Assembly: GCA_964586655.1 (NCBI GenBank)
Contig: CAZPGY010000008.1
Coordinates: 1-64,000 of the forward strand
Direction: 5' to 3'
Source: JAJYSO01 sp964586655
GTDB lineage: Bacteria > Bacteroidota > Bacteroidia > Flavobacteriales > Flavobacteriaceae
DNA: 64,000 bases
This document shows positions 34,008 to 42,941 of this stretch, piece by piece. The notes below the pieces were generated by a model. It saw only the letters and a program-made list of their open reading frames with translations, ran no database searches and was not told the DNA's origin. The position numbers were made by a program, and so were the translations under genes. Within the stretch, counting starts at the first letter, position 1. Every line of letters starts with the position of its first letter.

Positions 34008-34514
34008 TTAATAATCCGTTCGGTCAGATTTGTTTTCCCATTGTTGAAAGACCCGATTGGCTTCCGTTCTTAAGATTTTGATAAATGGAATTTTGCGGTT
34101 GTCCTTTGATTGGTCCAATTCATCATAAACAAATTGATCGTCAAATCCGATTCGAGCGGCATCTTCTTGGGTGCACGCATAAAATACCGCTTTTGGTCGG
34201 GCCCAATAAATGGCGCCAAAACACATGGGACAAGGCTCGCAGGAAGTGTATAACACACAATCATCCAATTGGAAAGTGCCGAGACGTGCACAGGCTTTTC
34301 TAATTACCTCTACTTCAGCGTGTGCGGTGGGATCGTTTTTTGAGGTCACGCTGTTACAAGCTTCGGCAATAATTTCTCCCTCCTTAACTACAATGGCGCC
34401 AAAAGGGCCGCCTTCATTATGGTTCATTCCTTCTTGCGCCACTTTGATGGCGCGTTGCATGAATTTTTTGTCCTGAGGAGTCATAGAAAATGATTTTTTA
34501 TTCTGCTTTCGCAT
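34008..34514 (-). CDS. Nucleoside deaminase (guanine deaminase-like)
   Basis: The 168-residue zinc enzyme of the cytidine/deoxycytidylate deaminase superfamily has the catalytic HAE in DPTAHAEVEVIRKA and the zinc cysteines in SCEPCPMCFGAIYWA. The GGPFGAIVV start and the C-terminal GFDDQFVYDEL segment resemble bacterial guanine deaminases (GuaD type) more than TadA, so deamination of guanine to xanthine is the likely reaction. ATG 34514 and the internal ATG 34484 (MTPQDKKFMQRAI) are both possible starts. A 14-bp palindrome lies 3 bp before ATG 34514. It is downstream of metK on the same strand. Confidence 0.85.
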   Translation of the reverse strand: MRKQNKKSFSMTPQDKKFMQRAIKVAQEGMNHNEGGPFGAIVVKEGEIIAEACNSVTSKNDPTAHAEVEVIRKACARLGTFQLDDCVLYTSCEPCPMCFGAIYWARPKAVFYACTQEDAARIGFDDQFVYDELDQSKDNRKIPFIKILRTEANRVFQQWENKSDRTDY

Positions 34515-34517
34515 GAG

Positions 34518-34531
34518 CCCACAGCTGTGGG
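34518..34531. other. Perfect 14-bp palindrome next to the deaminase start
   Basis: CCCACAGCTGTGGG lies between the metK stop and the deaminase ATG, 3 bp from the latter. It may form a tight stem in a read-through transcript or bind a dimeric regulator. Confidence 0.45.
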
Positions 34532-34544
34532 TAAGATTATATTT

Positions 34545-35798
34545 TTACAATCCAAAAGCTGCTTTTACCTTGTCGACATAATCCAGTTTTTCCCAGGTAA
34601 ACAATTCCACTTCGTGTTCTACTTTACCTGAAAAAGGGCTTTCAAAAGTTTTGGTAACAGTTCTTGGTTTTCTCCCCATGTGTCCATAGGCAGCTGTTTC
34701 TTGATAAATGGGGTTGCGGAGTTTTAAACGCTGTTCAATGGCTGCCGGGCGCATGTCGAAAATTTCTTTTACTTTTTCGGCAATCTCTCCATCTGATAAA
34801 TCGATGTGTGATTTGCCACAGGTATCCACTAAGATTGAAGTAGGTTCGGGAACGGCAATGGCATAAGACACTTGCACCAGTACTTCATCGGCAACACCGG
34901 CTGCTACCAAATTCTTGGCAATATGTCGAGAAGCATAAGCAGCAGAGCGATCTACTTTACTCGGGTCTTTACCTGAAAAGGCACCGCCGCCGTGGGCTCC
35001 TTTGCCTCCGTAGGTGTCGACAATGATTTTTCGTCCGGTTAATCCGGCATCGGCATGCGGTCCTCCAAGAACAAATTTTCCGGTCGGATTGATGTGATAT
35101 TTGATATCGTCGTTAAACAATTGCTGAACATATTCCGGAAGTTGTGCTTGCACGCGAGGCATGAGAATATTAAAGATGTCTTCTCTTATTTTTTCTAACA
35201 TTTTTTCTTCATCATCAAACTCATCGTGCTGCGTGGAAAGTACAATGGCTACAATTCGCTGTGGAATATTGTCATCGTTATATTCTATGGTGACTTGACT
35301 TTTGGCATCCGGCCTTAGGTAGGTCATTTCTTCGCCCTCCTTTCTAATGTTTTTTAGGGTCAACAACATTTTATTGGCAATATCTAAAGCCAAGGGCATG
35401 TAATTTTCAGTTTCTTTGGTGGCATAACCAAACATCATTCCTTGATCACCGGCTCCTTGATTTTCTTTGTCTTTTTCATTAACTCCCTGATAAATATCAG
35501 AGGACTGCTCGTGAATTAAGGAGATGACCCCACAAGAGTCACCGCTAAATTTTAAAGCCTCCTTGTTATAACCGATTTTGTTAATTACTTGTCGAGCAAG
35601 GGTTTGGGCGTCTATATATGCTTTTGAACGCACCTCGCCGGCCAATACAACCTGACCGGTGGTCACCAGGGTTTCACAGGCAACTTTAGCGTTCTTGTCA
35701 AAGGCTAAGAAATTATCGAGTAGGGTGTCACTGATTTGGTCGGCAACTTTATCGGGGTGCCCCTCAGAAACACTTTCTGAAGTAAATAGATAAGGCAT
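34545..35798 (-). CDS. metK: S-adenosylmethionine synthase
   Basis: The 417-residue enzyme makes SAM from methionine and ATP. It has ESVSEGHPDKVADQISD, the adenosine-binding GAGDQGMMFGYA, and the phosphate loop GGGAFSGKDPSKVDRSAAY. Length is normal for Bacteroidota. A minus-strand -7 box TATATTTG lies at 35907-35914. The 260-bp upstream region shows no SAM riboswitch fold that I recognise. It feeds the methyltransferases in the window (egtD, rsmG, rlmH). Confidence 0.98.
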   Translation of the reverse strand: MPYLFTSESVSEGHPDKVADQISDTLLDNFLAFDKNAKVACETLVTTGQVVLAGEVRSKAYIDAQTLARQVINKIGYNKEALKFSGDSCGVISLIHEQSSDIYQGVNEKDKENQGAGDQGMMFGYATKETENYMPLALDIANKMLLTLKNIRKEGEEMTYLRPDAKSQVTIEYNDDNIPQRIVAIVLSTQHDEFDDEEKMLEKIREDIFNILMPRVQAQLPEYVQQLFNDDIKYHINPTGKFVLGGPHADAGLTGRKIIVDTYGGKGAHGGGAFSGKDPSKVDRSAAYASRHIAKNLVAAGVADEVLVQVSYAIAVPEPTSILVDTCGKSHIDLSDGEIAEKVKEIFDMRPAAIEQRLKLRNPIYQETAAYGHMGRKPRTVTKTFESPFSGKVEHEVELFTWEKLDYVDKVKAAFGL

Positions 35799-35906
35799 TT
35801 TTAATAAATTTTGGTAAGGGAAAAGTAGTGAAGGCAGGCCAGAAAGCTTACTGTTTTAGCATTTTTAGGGGTCGCAATCAGTCAAATTTTTCCCGGTTTT
35901 AGTGCA

Positions 35907-35914
35907 CAAATATA
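35907..35914 (-). promoter_or_regulatory. -7 box for metK
   Basis: CAAATATA on the plus strand reads TATATTTG on the minus strand. The predicted leader is about 100 nt. Confidence 0.45.
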
Positions 35915-36058
35915 AGTAAATATTTTAGGTAAAATAGAATTATTTTAAATAATACCCATTTGGTTTATAAATTGACCGCTCATGCACATTTTGGGAGTGT
36001 CTCCAAAAAGTGTGTAAAACGCACAATGATCATCTTTGATTTAGTCATGACAAAAAAA

Positions 36059-36913
36059 TTAAAAACACTTTTTCAAGCTTTCTTTCCAGTGGGGGAGTTT
36101 AAGGTTGAAGGTGGTTTTTAATTTGGTTTTATCCAATACCGAATAGGCAGGTCGCTTGGCAGGGGTGGGGTAATCTTTGGTTAAAATTGGAGTGAGCTTG
36201 CAGTGGTGCCGGGCATTTTGAATGATTTCATAAGTAAAGTCATACCAAGAAGCAACGCCTTCATTGCCCACGTGATATAAGCCAAAAGCTCGAGACCGGG
36301 TGTTGATGATAGTGGTGATAACCCGGCATAAAACCTCAGTATGAGTTGGCGTGCCCACTTGGTCACAAACCACCTTGAGCTCGTTTTTTTCTTTGGTGAG
36401 TCGCAACATGGTGTTTAAAAAATTGGCTCCCGAGGTGGCGTACAGCCATCCGGTTCTCAATATGAAATAAGCGGCCATACTTTGTTTGATAAACACTTCT
36501 CCATTATACTTGGTTTGACCATAGACGCCTATGGGGCGTGGGGAATCCAGTTCGGTTAGTGGGCGACTTATCTTTCCATCAAAGACAAAATCAGTGGAGA
36601 TATGGATTAAGATTACTCCGTGTTTTTCACAGCATTCTGCCAAATACTTGACTGCATCAGCATTGACAGCTTTGGCTTTCCGGTGTTCTTTTTCAGCTTG
36701 ATCTACCGCCGTGTATGCAGCACAATTGATGAGATAGTCAAAGGAAGGATGGTCATTGAACAAACGGTCAATCTGTGAAGGTCGGGTAATATTGATGTCG
36801 GCAGAAGTAAAAAAATGCCATTCCTGCTTGGCTTGTTTTTTGGTTTTGGAATATTTTTGCAAACTCTGTCCCAGTTGCCCGTTGGCTCCCAACACCGCTA
36901 TATTTGTCATCAT
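36059..36913 (-). CDS. rfbD: dTDP-4-dehydrorhamnose reductase
   Basis: The 284-residue short-chain dehydrogenase reduces dTDP-4-keto-L-rhamnose, the last step to dTDP-L-rhamnose for surface polysaccharides. GANGQLGQSL is the nucleotide-binding loop, HISTDFVFDG the catalytic serine/threonine region and YGQTKYNGE the YxxxK pair. It overlaps rfbC by 4 bp and is cotranscribed with it. rfbA and rfbB are absent from the window, so the pathway must be completed elsewhere. Confidence 0.95.
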   Translation of the reverse strand: MMTNIAVLGANGQLGQSLQKYSKTKKQAKQEWHFFTSADINITRPSQIDRLFNDHPSFDYLINCAAYTAVDQAEKEHRKAKAVNADAVKYLAECCEKHGVILIHISTDFVFDGKISRPLTELDSPRPIGVYGQTKYNGEVFIKQSMAAYFILRTGWLYATSGANFLNTMLRLTKEKNELKVVCDQVGTPTHTEVLCRVITTIINTRSRAFGLYHVGNEGVASWYDFTYEIIQNARHHCKLTPILTKDYPTPAKRPAYSVLDKTKLKTTFNLKLPHWKESLKKCF

Positions 36914-37455
36914 TGTGCTAAGGTTTTAAAATAGGGAAGGGCTTGGTCTTTTTCGGAGACAATGCGATCGGCTTTCGGGATTTTCCAATCGATATTAAAA
37001 TTAGGATCGTCATATCGCACGCCAATCTCTGCGGCTTTGTTGTAGTATTGATCGCATTTGTAGACAAACTTGGCACTTGGACTCAGCACCGCAAAACCAT
37101 GAAGCAATCCCCGAGGAATGAAGAGCTGGGTTTTATTTTCCTCGCTGAGTTCGATGCAGAAAACTTTTCCAAAAGACTTAGCGCCTTCTCGAATATCAAC
37201 CACTACATCGAGCACACGACCATGGCTCACACTCACCAGTTTGGCTTGAGCGGATTCTCCTTGTTGTGCGTGTAAACCCCGTATGACACCATAAGAAGAC
37301 AAGGACTCATTGTCTTGAACAAAATTGATGGGTTGTTGACTGTGCTCCTCGAATACTTTTTTGTTGAAACGCTCAAAAAAATAACCTCTTTCATCCTTAA
37401 AAATTTTTGGATGCAATACCAAACAATTCTCAATCGGGGTAGTCTCTACTTTCAT
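36910..37455 (-). CDS. rfbC: dTDP-4-dehydrorhamnose 3,5-epimerase
   Basis: The 181-residue cupin-fold epimerase converts dTDP-4-keto-6-deoxyglucose to the rhamno form. FKDERGYFFERFNKK, SSYGVIRGLHAQ (catalytic His) and FIPRGLLHGFAVLS are typical. It is the first gene of a two-gene unit with rfbD (4-bp overlap). A minus-strand -7 box lies at 37490-37497. Confidence 0.95.
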   Translation of the reverse strand: MKVETTPIENCLVLHPKIFKDERGYFFERFNKKVFEEHSQQPINFVQDNESLSSYGVIRGLHAQQGESAQAKLVSVSHGRVLDVVVDIREGAKSFGKVFCIELSEENKTQLFIPRGLLHGFAVLSPSAKFVYKCDQYYNKAAEIGVRYDDPNFNIDWKIPKADRIVSEKDQALPYFKTLAQ

Positions 37456-37489
37456 GTCATCAAAGCTTTAAACGATAGTGTGATTATGG

Positions 37490-37497
37490 CAAAAATA
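37490..37497 (-). promoter_or_regulatory. -7 box for rfbC-rfbD
   Basis: CAAAAATA on the plus strand reads TATTTTTG on the minus strand, 35 bp upstream of the rfbC start. Confidence 0.4.
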
Positions 37498-37709
37498 ATC
37501 ATTTTAAACAGATTTTTATCACCAGGTGTTTTTTAACGGGTATTGACTTTGCCAACAGCTTTGGCAAGGACAATTTTGAAAAGAGGATGGGTAGCCAAAA
37601 GATCTGTAAATGGACTTGATATTGATGCTCATACGAGAGTGATTATTGAAGCTTATCTCCTAAATTTTCAGCCTAATTTACAGATCATTTTGGTGTTAAA
37701 GATTGTGCC

Positions 37710-38852
37710 TTATCCCAAAGCTTGTTTTAAATCGGCAATCAGATCTTCTTCATCCTCGACTCCTACACTGAGGCGGATTAAGGAATCTCTGACTCCTACT
37801 TTTTCGCGTTCTTCTCGAGGGATGGCGGCATGCGTCATACTGGCGGGATGCCCGGCCAGGGATTCTACTCCTCCCAGGGATTCGGCCAGGGTAAAAACTT
37901 TGAGTTTTTCTACAAAAGATACCGCTTCCTGATAAGCATCGTCTTTAGTGGTGAAGGAGAGCATTCCACCAAAATCTCTCATTTGCTTTTTGGCAATTTC
38001 ATGATTGGGATGGCTTTCAAATCCCGGCCAATACACCTGATCTACCTTGGGGTGCTGTTTGAGGAACTCAGCTACAACACGACCATTTTCACAATGACGT
38101 TGCATGCGCAAGTGTAGGGTTTTGATACCGCGCAACACCAAATAGCTGTCTTGTGGCCCGCAAACGGCACCGGCTGAATTTTGAATAAAATACAGCTTTT
38201 CGGCCAATTCATCTTCTTTAACTGCAATAACGCCCATAACTACATCACTGTGGCCGCCGAGGTATTTTGTGGCGCTGTGCAGCACAATGTCGGCACCCAA
38301 GTCTAAGGGGTTTTGCAGATATGGAGAAGCAAAAGTGTTGTCTACCACCAGGAGAATATGATGTTCCTTGGCAATTTTGGCCACGGCTTCAATATCAATA
38401 ATATTCATCATAGGATTGGTGGGGGTTTCTACCCAAATCATCTTGGTGTTTGGCGTAATTTTTTGACCGAGTTCATCGGCATTGGCCATTCCCGTAAAAT
38501 TAAATTTTAGCCCGTAGTTTTCCAATACCTTGGTAAACAGACGGTAAGTCCCGCCATATAAATCGTTGGTAGTGAGTACTTCATCTCCCGATTTGAGCAG
38601 TTTCATTACGGAGTCAACAGCCGCTAAGCCCGAACCAAAGGCCAAACCGTGCTTTCCGTTTTCAATACTGGCTACGGCATTTTCCAGCGCCTGACGGGTG
38701 GGATTCCCACTTCGCGAATATTCAAAACCTTTGTGACTGCCCGGGGTTTTTTGGGCGTAAGTGGAAGTTTGATAGATGGGTGGCATCACTGCATTATAGG
38801 CAGGATCAATGTTTTCTTGCCCTCCGTGAATGGTTTTTGTGTTAAATTTCAT
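37710..38852 (-). CDS. Cystathionine gamma-synthase/lyase (Cys/Met PLP enzyme)
   Basis: The 380-residue gamma-family PLP enzyme has the cofactor lysine Lys196 in LHSATKYLGGHSDVVMG. YSRSGNPTR near residue 45 and ETPTNPMM are standard for the Cys/Met metabolism family. It may act as a cystathionine gamma-synthase or gamma-lyase; the two cannot be split by motif alone. The frame extends upstream to 38897, but ATG 38852 (MKFNTKTIHGG) is the natural N-terminus. Downstream, a hairpin TTGCCAA-CAGCT-TTGGCAA (37549-37567) lies in the gap before rfbC without a T-run. Confidence 0.9.
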   Translation of the reverse strand: MKFNTKTIHGGQENIDPAYNAVMPPIYQTSTYAQKTPGSHKGFEYSRSGNPTRQALENAVASIENGKHGLAFGSGLAAVDSVMKLLKSGDEVLTTNDLYGGTYRLFTKVLENYGLKFNFTGMANADELGQKITPNTKMIWVETPTNPMMNIIDIEAVAKIAKEHHILLVVDNTFASPYLQNPLDLGADIVLHSATKYLGGHSDVVMGVIAVKEDELAEKLYFIQNSAGAVCGPQDSYLVLRGIKTLHLRMQRHCENGRVVAEFLKQHPKVDQVYWPGFESHPNHEIAKKQMRDFGGMLSFTTKDDAYQEAVSFVEKLKVFTLAESLGGVESLAGHPASMTHAAIPREEREKVGVRDSLIRLSVGVEDEEDLIADLKQALG

Positions 38853-38967
38853 AGATAACTTTTTGTCTGTTAATAAATGTAGGTTTAGCTTTGTCAAATA
38901 ATCCGGTTGAATATGTTTATTAAAAATCTATCTATTGGCAGATTCAACCCAAAAAATAAAAGAACCT

Positions 38968-38975
38968 TATATTTG
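38968..38975 (+). promoter_or_regulatory. -7 box for the DUF3298 lipoprotein gene
   Basis: TATATTTG lies 22 bp before the ATG at 38998. Confidence 0.45.
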
Positions 38976-38997
38976 ACCTATTAAGATGCGCTAAACT

Positions 38998-39762
38998 ATG
39001 AAAAAAACTGTATTTCTCCTTCTGCTAAGCGCCCTTTTATGGGGGTGTAAATCTGATCGACAAAAAGCGAGGGATTTTGAAACCGAAAAGATTTCTCTAA
39101 ATCCTACAACACTTGCTTCTTGCCAAGAGGCTAATTGCCCTGAAGTGCGTGTAGATTACTTGAAAATTAAAGGTGATTCCGATTTCAGTCAATCGATAAA
39201 CACCAAGAATCAAGCGGATTTAATAAGTCTGTTTGATTTGAATCAGGAAGATTCGATAGCGGCTAAGACGGTGGAGGCTGCGGTTAATAATTTTGTAGAA
39301 GAATATTTTCAATTTAAAAATCAATTCCCCGATGCCGTGGCAGCTTATGAAACTGAGGTGTCTCAGGAAATTAAGGATCGGAATGCTCATACGGTGGTAT
39401 TAAAGACCTCGTTTTATATCTATACCGGTGGAGCGCATGGTTATGGAGGAATACACTTTCTTAATTTTGATGCTCAAACGGGAGCCTACCTGAGACCGGA
39501 GGAGGTGATTACCAATCTTGCTGCTTTTACGGACTTTGCCGAGAAAAAATTTAGACAACAGTATCAAATCCCGGAAGATGCCGATATCAATTCTAAGGGT
39601 TTTTTCTTTGAAGATGGGCAATTCGCTTTGCCTCAGAATATTGCTTTTATGGAGAATCAGGTTATTTTGTTGTACAACCCTTATGAAGCTGCCAGCTATG
39701 CAGCAGGAGAATTGAGATTTGTCTTTCCAAAATCACAGGTAGGCCAGTGGTTGAAGTATTGA
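38998..39762 (+). CDS. DUF4163/DUF3298 lipoprotein
   Basis: The 254-residue exported lipoprotein has signal MKKTVFLLLLSALLWGCK with the lipidated cysteine at 17. The mature part resembles the DUF4163 and DUF3298 pair of RsiV-like proteins: an N-terminal LKIKGDSDFSQSIN region, then VVLKTSFYIYTGGAHGYGGIHFLNFDAQTG (DUF3298 core, ~132-161) and a late LYNPYEAASYAAG. In Firmicutes this fold binds lysozyme in anti-sigma factors, but here no sigma factor is adjacent and the function is unknown. It is placed at the inner or outer membrane by its lipid anchor. Confidence 0.82.
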   Translation: MKKTVFLLLLSALLWGCKSDRQKARDFETEKISLNPTTLASCQEANCPEVRVDYLKIKGDSDFSQSINTKNQADLISLFDLNQEDSIAAKTVEAAVNNFVEEYFQFKNQFPDAVAAYETEVSQEIKDRNAHTVVLKTSFYIYTGGAHGYGGIHFLNFDAQTGAYLRPEEVITNLAAFTDFAEKKFRQQYQIPEDADINSKGFFFEDGQFALPQNIAFMENQVILLYNPYEAASYAAGELRFVFPKSQVGQWLKY

Positions 39763-39846
39763 AGGCCGGAACGGAATAATTCCCCTAAATTTTATTATAT
39801 TGTAGCATTAGGCCTATTTTTAAGGGTATTTAAAATAATTTGATTG

Positions 39847-40206
39847 ATGAACCAATTGTATTACCTGTCAACTTGTGACACCTGTCGTCGTATCATGCGT
39901 GAAGTATGCTTGCCAGTGGGTTTCCCAAAGCAAGAAATAAAAAGTGAGCCTCTTACGGAAAAACAGCTTGCGCATTTACGGGAGTTGGCCGGGAGTTATG
40001 AAGCGCTGTTTAATCGTCGGTCACAGTTGTATCGAAAGCGAAAGCTTAAAGAGCAGGAGCTGAAAGAAGAAGATTATAAACAGCTTTTATTGGAGCATTA
40101 CACGTTTTTAAAACGCCCGGTGTTTGTAATTGAAGACGAGCTGTTTGTAGGAAATGCCAAAAAAACGGTGGCTCAAGTTCGTTTACACTTGGCAGAGTTG
40201 AACTAA
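39847..40206 (+). CDS. ArsC/Spx-family thioredoxin-fold protein
   Basis: The 119-residue protein has the ArsC/Spx/MgsR fold. The N-terminal STCDTC gives Cys10 and Cys13, and KRPVFVIEDELFVGNAKKTV is the family C-terminal part. True arsenate reductases of this family use a single N-terminal Cys with basic residues and glutaredoxin, and the CxxC here is Spx-like. It is too uncertain to call arsenate reductase. The frame opens with TTG at 39844, but ATG 39847 is chosen. An OsmC-type gene follows after 11 bp, suggesting a redox-stress unit. Confidence 0.8.
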   Translation: MNQLYYLSTCDTCRRIMREVCLPVGFPKQEIKSEPLTEKQLAHLRELAGSYEALFNRRSQLYRKRKLKEQELKEEDYKQLLLEHYTFLKRPVFVIEDELFVGNAKKTVAQVRLHLAELN

Positions 40207-40217
40207 AATAATTGAAT

Positions 40218-40631
40218 ATGAAAGTTACTTTGAATCGAATTAACGATAATCTGCATTTTGAGGGACGCGGTCAATCCGGCGTTCCTTTAAATATAGATCC
40301 TGATGGAGAAGGTGCCAGCCCTATGGAATTGTTGCTCATGGGGGTGGGCAGTTGCAGTGCTGTTGATATCGTTTCCATCCTCCAAAAACAGCGTCAGAAG
40401 ATTACGGATTATAAAATGGAAGTAACCGGTGAACGTGAAGTGGTGCGAGCGGCCAAACCCTTTAAAAACATGCATGTTAAAATATTTTTGGAAGGGGAGA
40501 TAGAGGTCGCTAAGGCCAAACGCGCCGCCCGACTCAGTTTTGATAAATATTGTTCCGTGTCCATTACTATGGAAGGCTGTGTGCAAGTGAGCTACAGTCT
40601 CTTTGTTAATGGGGAAGCAATAGCAGTATAG
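40218..40631 (+). CDS. OsmC family protein
   Basis: The 137-residue protein of the OsmC/Ohr superfamily has Glu37 (SPMELLLMGVGSCSAVD), Cys46 and Cys112 (FDKYCSVS) as the candidate active-site residues for thiol-dependent peroxide reduction. The SxEK pattern GASPMELL is typical of the OsmC rather than the Ohr branch. A TTG lies upstream at 40212, but the ATG at 40218 is preferred. It is cotranscribed with the ArsC-like gene. The substrate, organic peroxide or another electrophile, is unknown. Confidence 0.87.
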   Translation: MKVTLNRINDNLHFEGRGQSGVPLNIDPDGEGASPMELLLMGVGSCSAVDIVSILQKQRQKITDYKMEVTGEREVVRAAKPFKNMHVKIFLEGEIEVAKAKRAARLSFDKYCSVSITMEGCVQVSYSLFVNGEAIAV

Positions 40632-40659
40632 GCAAAAAGAGTGGGGCTTTGTAATTTAC

Positions 40660-41445
40660 TTAAAAACCATCGCCGTCAAGCAGGTTACCTAAACCTCCCA
40701 AAACGCTGCCTTCTTCTTTTCTTTTACCACTGCCATATTCCATGATTTTCCCGGCCAGTCTGGAAATGGGAAGGGTTTGTATCCATACTTTTCCCGGTCC
40801 GGTCATTTTGGCATAAAACATGCCTTCTCCACCAAAGAGGGTGTTTTTAATCCCACCGACATATTGTATGTCATAAGCCACTTCATGGGTAAAGGCCACA
40901 ATACAACCGGTATCTATTTTTAGAATCTCTCCGGGTTGTAGCTCCTTTTCCACCACATGGCCGCCACTGTGGACGAAGGTCATTCCGTCGCCTTCCATTT
41001 TTTGCATAATAAAGCCTTCACCGCCAAACAGGCCTGTGCCGAGCTTTTTTTGAAATTCGATACCCACGGCCACCCCTTTGGCAGCACACAAGAAGCTATC
41101 TTTTTGACAAATTACCTTACCACCGAGTTGGGCCAAATCTAAGGGAATGATTTTTCCGGCATAAGGACCGGCAAAAGTAACTTGTTGTTTTTGGGTTGAG
41201 GTGTTGGAATAGACGGTCATAAACAACTTCTCTCCGGTCAGTACCCGTTTCCCGGCAGAAAATAGTTTTCCCATGAAACCTTTTTCATTGCCATCGCCAA
41301 ATAAGGTCTGCATTTGAATGCCGTCGGTCATCATCATAAAGCTGCCCGGTTCGGCAATAACACTCTCTTTGGGGTCGAGTTCTACCGCTACGCATTGCAA
41401 TTCTCCGCCATAAATTTTGTAGTCGATTTCGTGATTTTTCATCAT
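40660..41445 (-). CDS. AIM24/TIGR00266 family protein
   Basis: The 261-residue beta-sandwich protein of the TIGR00266/AIM24 family has the conserved VELDPKESVIAEPGSFMMM at the N-terminus, repeated Gly-rich loops (KNTLFGGEGMFYAKMTGPGKVWIQT) and a short Gly-rich tail. Members are found in bacteria and in yeast mitochondria (Aim24, cristae-related), and the biochemical role is unknown. It is convergent with the OsmC gene. Confidence 0.88.
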   Translation of the reverse strand: MMKNHEIDYKIYGGELQCVAVELDPKESVIAEPGSFMMMTDGIQMQTLFGDGNEKGFMGKLFSAGKRVLTGEKLFMTVYSNTSTQKQQVTFAGPYAGKIIPLDLAQLGGKVICQKDSFLCAAKGVAVGIEFQKKLGTGLFGGEGFIMQKMEGDGMTFVHSGGHVVEKELQPGEILKIDTGCIVAFTHEVAYDIQYVGGIKNTLFGGEGMFYAKMTGPGKVWIQTLPISRLAGKIMEYGSGKRKEEGSVLGGLGNLLDGDGF

Positions 41446-41576
41446 TTGTTGATTAAAAAGGTTGGTTTAATTAAAAAGGATCTAAAATTAATCATTTCAA
41501 TGCAATTATAAACTTTAAATCTTATAAAATTTATATGCTTATAAAAAAAGAGATGACCATTTGACGGCTTCGTCCT

Positions 41577-42554
41577 TTATCGCCAATACATATAACCACT
41601 GGCGGGTTGGATTTCATCAGAATTTTCTTTTTTTATGAATATTACCTTGTCATCGGGATTATTTCGATCCACCCGATAAGTGTTGCCATCTGCCGGTATA
41701 ATGGCCAACCTCCACCAGTGGCTAAATCCGGCGTGGAAGTATTCGATTCCTATTAAAAGATATTTGCCATCTGGTGAAAAAACGGGATGGATTTCTTCAT
41801 CGTTGCTAATGGTAACTTGTTTCATATTACTGCCGTCATTGTCCATCATCCAGATGTGATGATGTGCATTAAAAGCAATTTTGCTCCCATCGGGGGAGAC
41901 GGCTAAATTTCCCCAGTTGTTGAAGTTGAGAGTTTTTACCAAAGAGGCTGCTGTGTGACTCGAGTTCGTCCTGTATATATTGTTCCCAATAGTGAATAAA
42001 AAGGAATTGTCAGGCATCCAGACAACTTGTGTATTGTGCTCAAATTCTTGTGCTTGATAGGTCGTAAATTCTTCTAATAAAACTCCTTGGTTGTTCAGAA
42101 TGGTAATTGGATCGCCGTCGTAATCGGGTGGAATGGCAATCATTGAATTGTCAAAAGAAAGGAAAGCATGAGCAGAGGTAGCCGTATAGAGAAATTGTGA
42201 AAATATGGTGCCGTCATCAAGGTTCATCAACGTAATCTGATTGTCCTCATACCAATTCGGATCAGAAGTGGGAGCATCATCTGAAATTATAATTAAACTT
42301 TCATCCCTTGAAATATCCCAGCTGTGTCTCGAATTACTGTTATCCAGTACAAGGGATTGCGTATAGTCGGTTAAATTTATACGATGCACTCCCTCATTAG
42401 CCCAGGCATAATATATGGTGCCGGTGAGCTCGCTATTTGGGGTTCCGGGGTTTGTTGAATCCTTATCCTTGCTACAAGATAAAGCACTCAAAACGAATAA
42501 AAAGACAAAAGTGAGGTGGATTTTACTGTTCTTAGGGTGTTTAAAAGTTTTCAT
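41577..42554 (-). CDS. Beta-propeller lipoprotein (TolB/PD40-like repeats)
   Basis: The 325-residue exported lipoprotein has signal ending LSALSC with the lipidated Cys near 27, then a Ser/Asp/Thr-rich linker. The body shows repeated blades, of which AVSPDGSKIAFNAHHHIWMM and PVFSPDGKYLLIG are the clearest PD40-like units (SPDG plus aromatic strand). The fold suggests a protein-interaction or carbohydrate-related surface module. The function is not recognisable. It stands alone on the minus strand, with a 390-bp gap to the next gene. Confidence 0.75.
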   Translation of the reverse strand: MKTFKHPKNSKIHLTFVFLFVLSALSCSKDKDSTNPGTPNSELTGTIYYAWANEGVHRINLTDYTQSLVLDNSNSRHSWDISRDESLIIISDDAPTSDPNWYEDNQITLMNLDDGTIFSQFLYTATSAHAFLSFDNSMIAIPPDYDGDPITILNNQGVLLEEFTTYQAQEFEHNTQVVWMPDNSFLFTIGNNIYRTNSSHTAASLVKTLNFNNWGNLAVSPDGSKIAFNAHHHIWMMDNDGSNMKQVTISNDEEIHPVFSPDGKYLLIGIEYFHAGFSHWWRLAIIPADGNTYRVDRNNPDDKVIFIKKENSDEIQPASGYMYWR

Positions 42555-42941
42555 AGTTTTAATTTTAGAGTAAATTAAAAAAAAATATAAACTTAAATGC
42601 CTTATAGATTATTTTTTTTAGCCATTTAATTCTGTATCGGATTTTTTGATTTAAAAATCAAACGTCTTTACCTAAAGAAAAGCTCCGGGTAATTTGGATT
42701 GCTATCTTGCAGGTTGAATGGTGGGTAATAATTTGCTTGCCAAGCTGTCAGATAGTGCTAAATTTCAAGGGGGCTGCAAGCCGTTAACATAAAAAATAAC
42801 TTTGGAGGCAACATCTGGACATCCTTTATTTTTTGAGGCTAAATTACTCACGAATACCCGGGGTATACGGGCTTGTTAAGGAGTGACTAATTAGATGAAA
42901 CCGAGATAAAAAACGGTGGATGCGTATGGATTGGGGGAAAA
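42555..42941. other. Intergenic region with a nested hairpin
   Basis: No gene is seen in these 387 bp. A nested palindrome is present: outer arms AATTACTCAC (42842-42851) / GTGACTAATT (42883-42892, one mismatch) around ATACCC-G-GGGTAT (42854-42866). Confidence 0.5.

Noticed and set aside
35799..36058. SAM riboswitch upstream of metK
   Set aside because: No SAM-I or SAM-II core motifs or pairing were found in the leader.
37549..37567. TTGCCAA-CAGCT-TTGGCAA hairpin as a terminator
   Set aside because: No T-run follows on either strand, and it lies over 140 bp from the nearest gene end.
37543..37932. 129-residue plus-strand frame
   Set aside because: Mostly antisense to the cystathionine gamma-synthase-type gene, with no family match.
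39847..40206. Arsenate reductase call for the ArsC-like gene
   Set aside because: The CxxC at positions 10 and 13 and the lack of other ars genes do not support arsenate reduction specifically.
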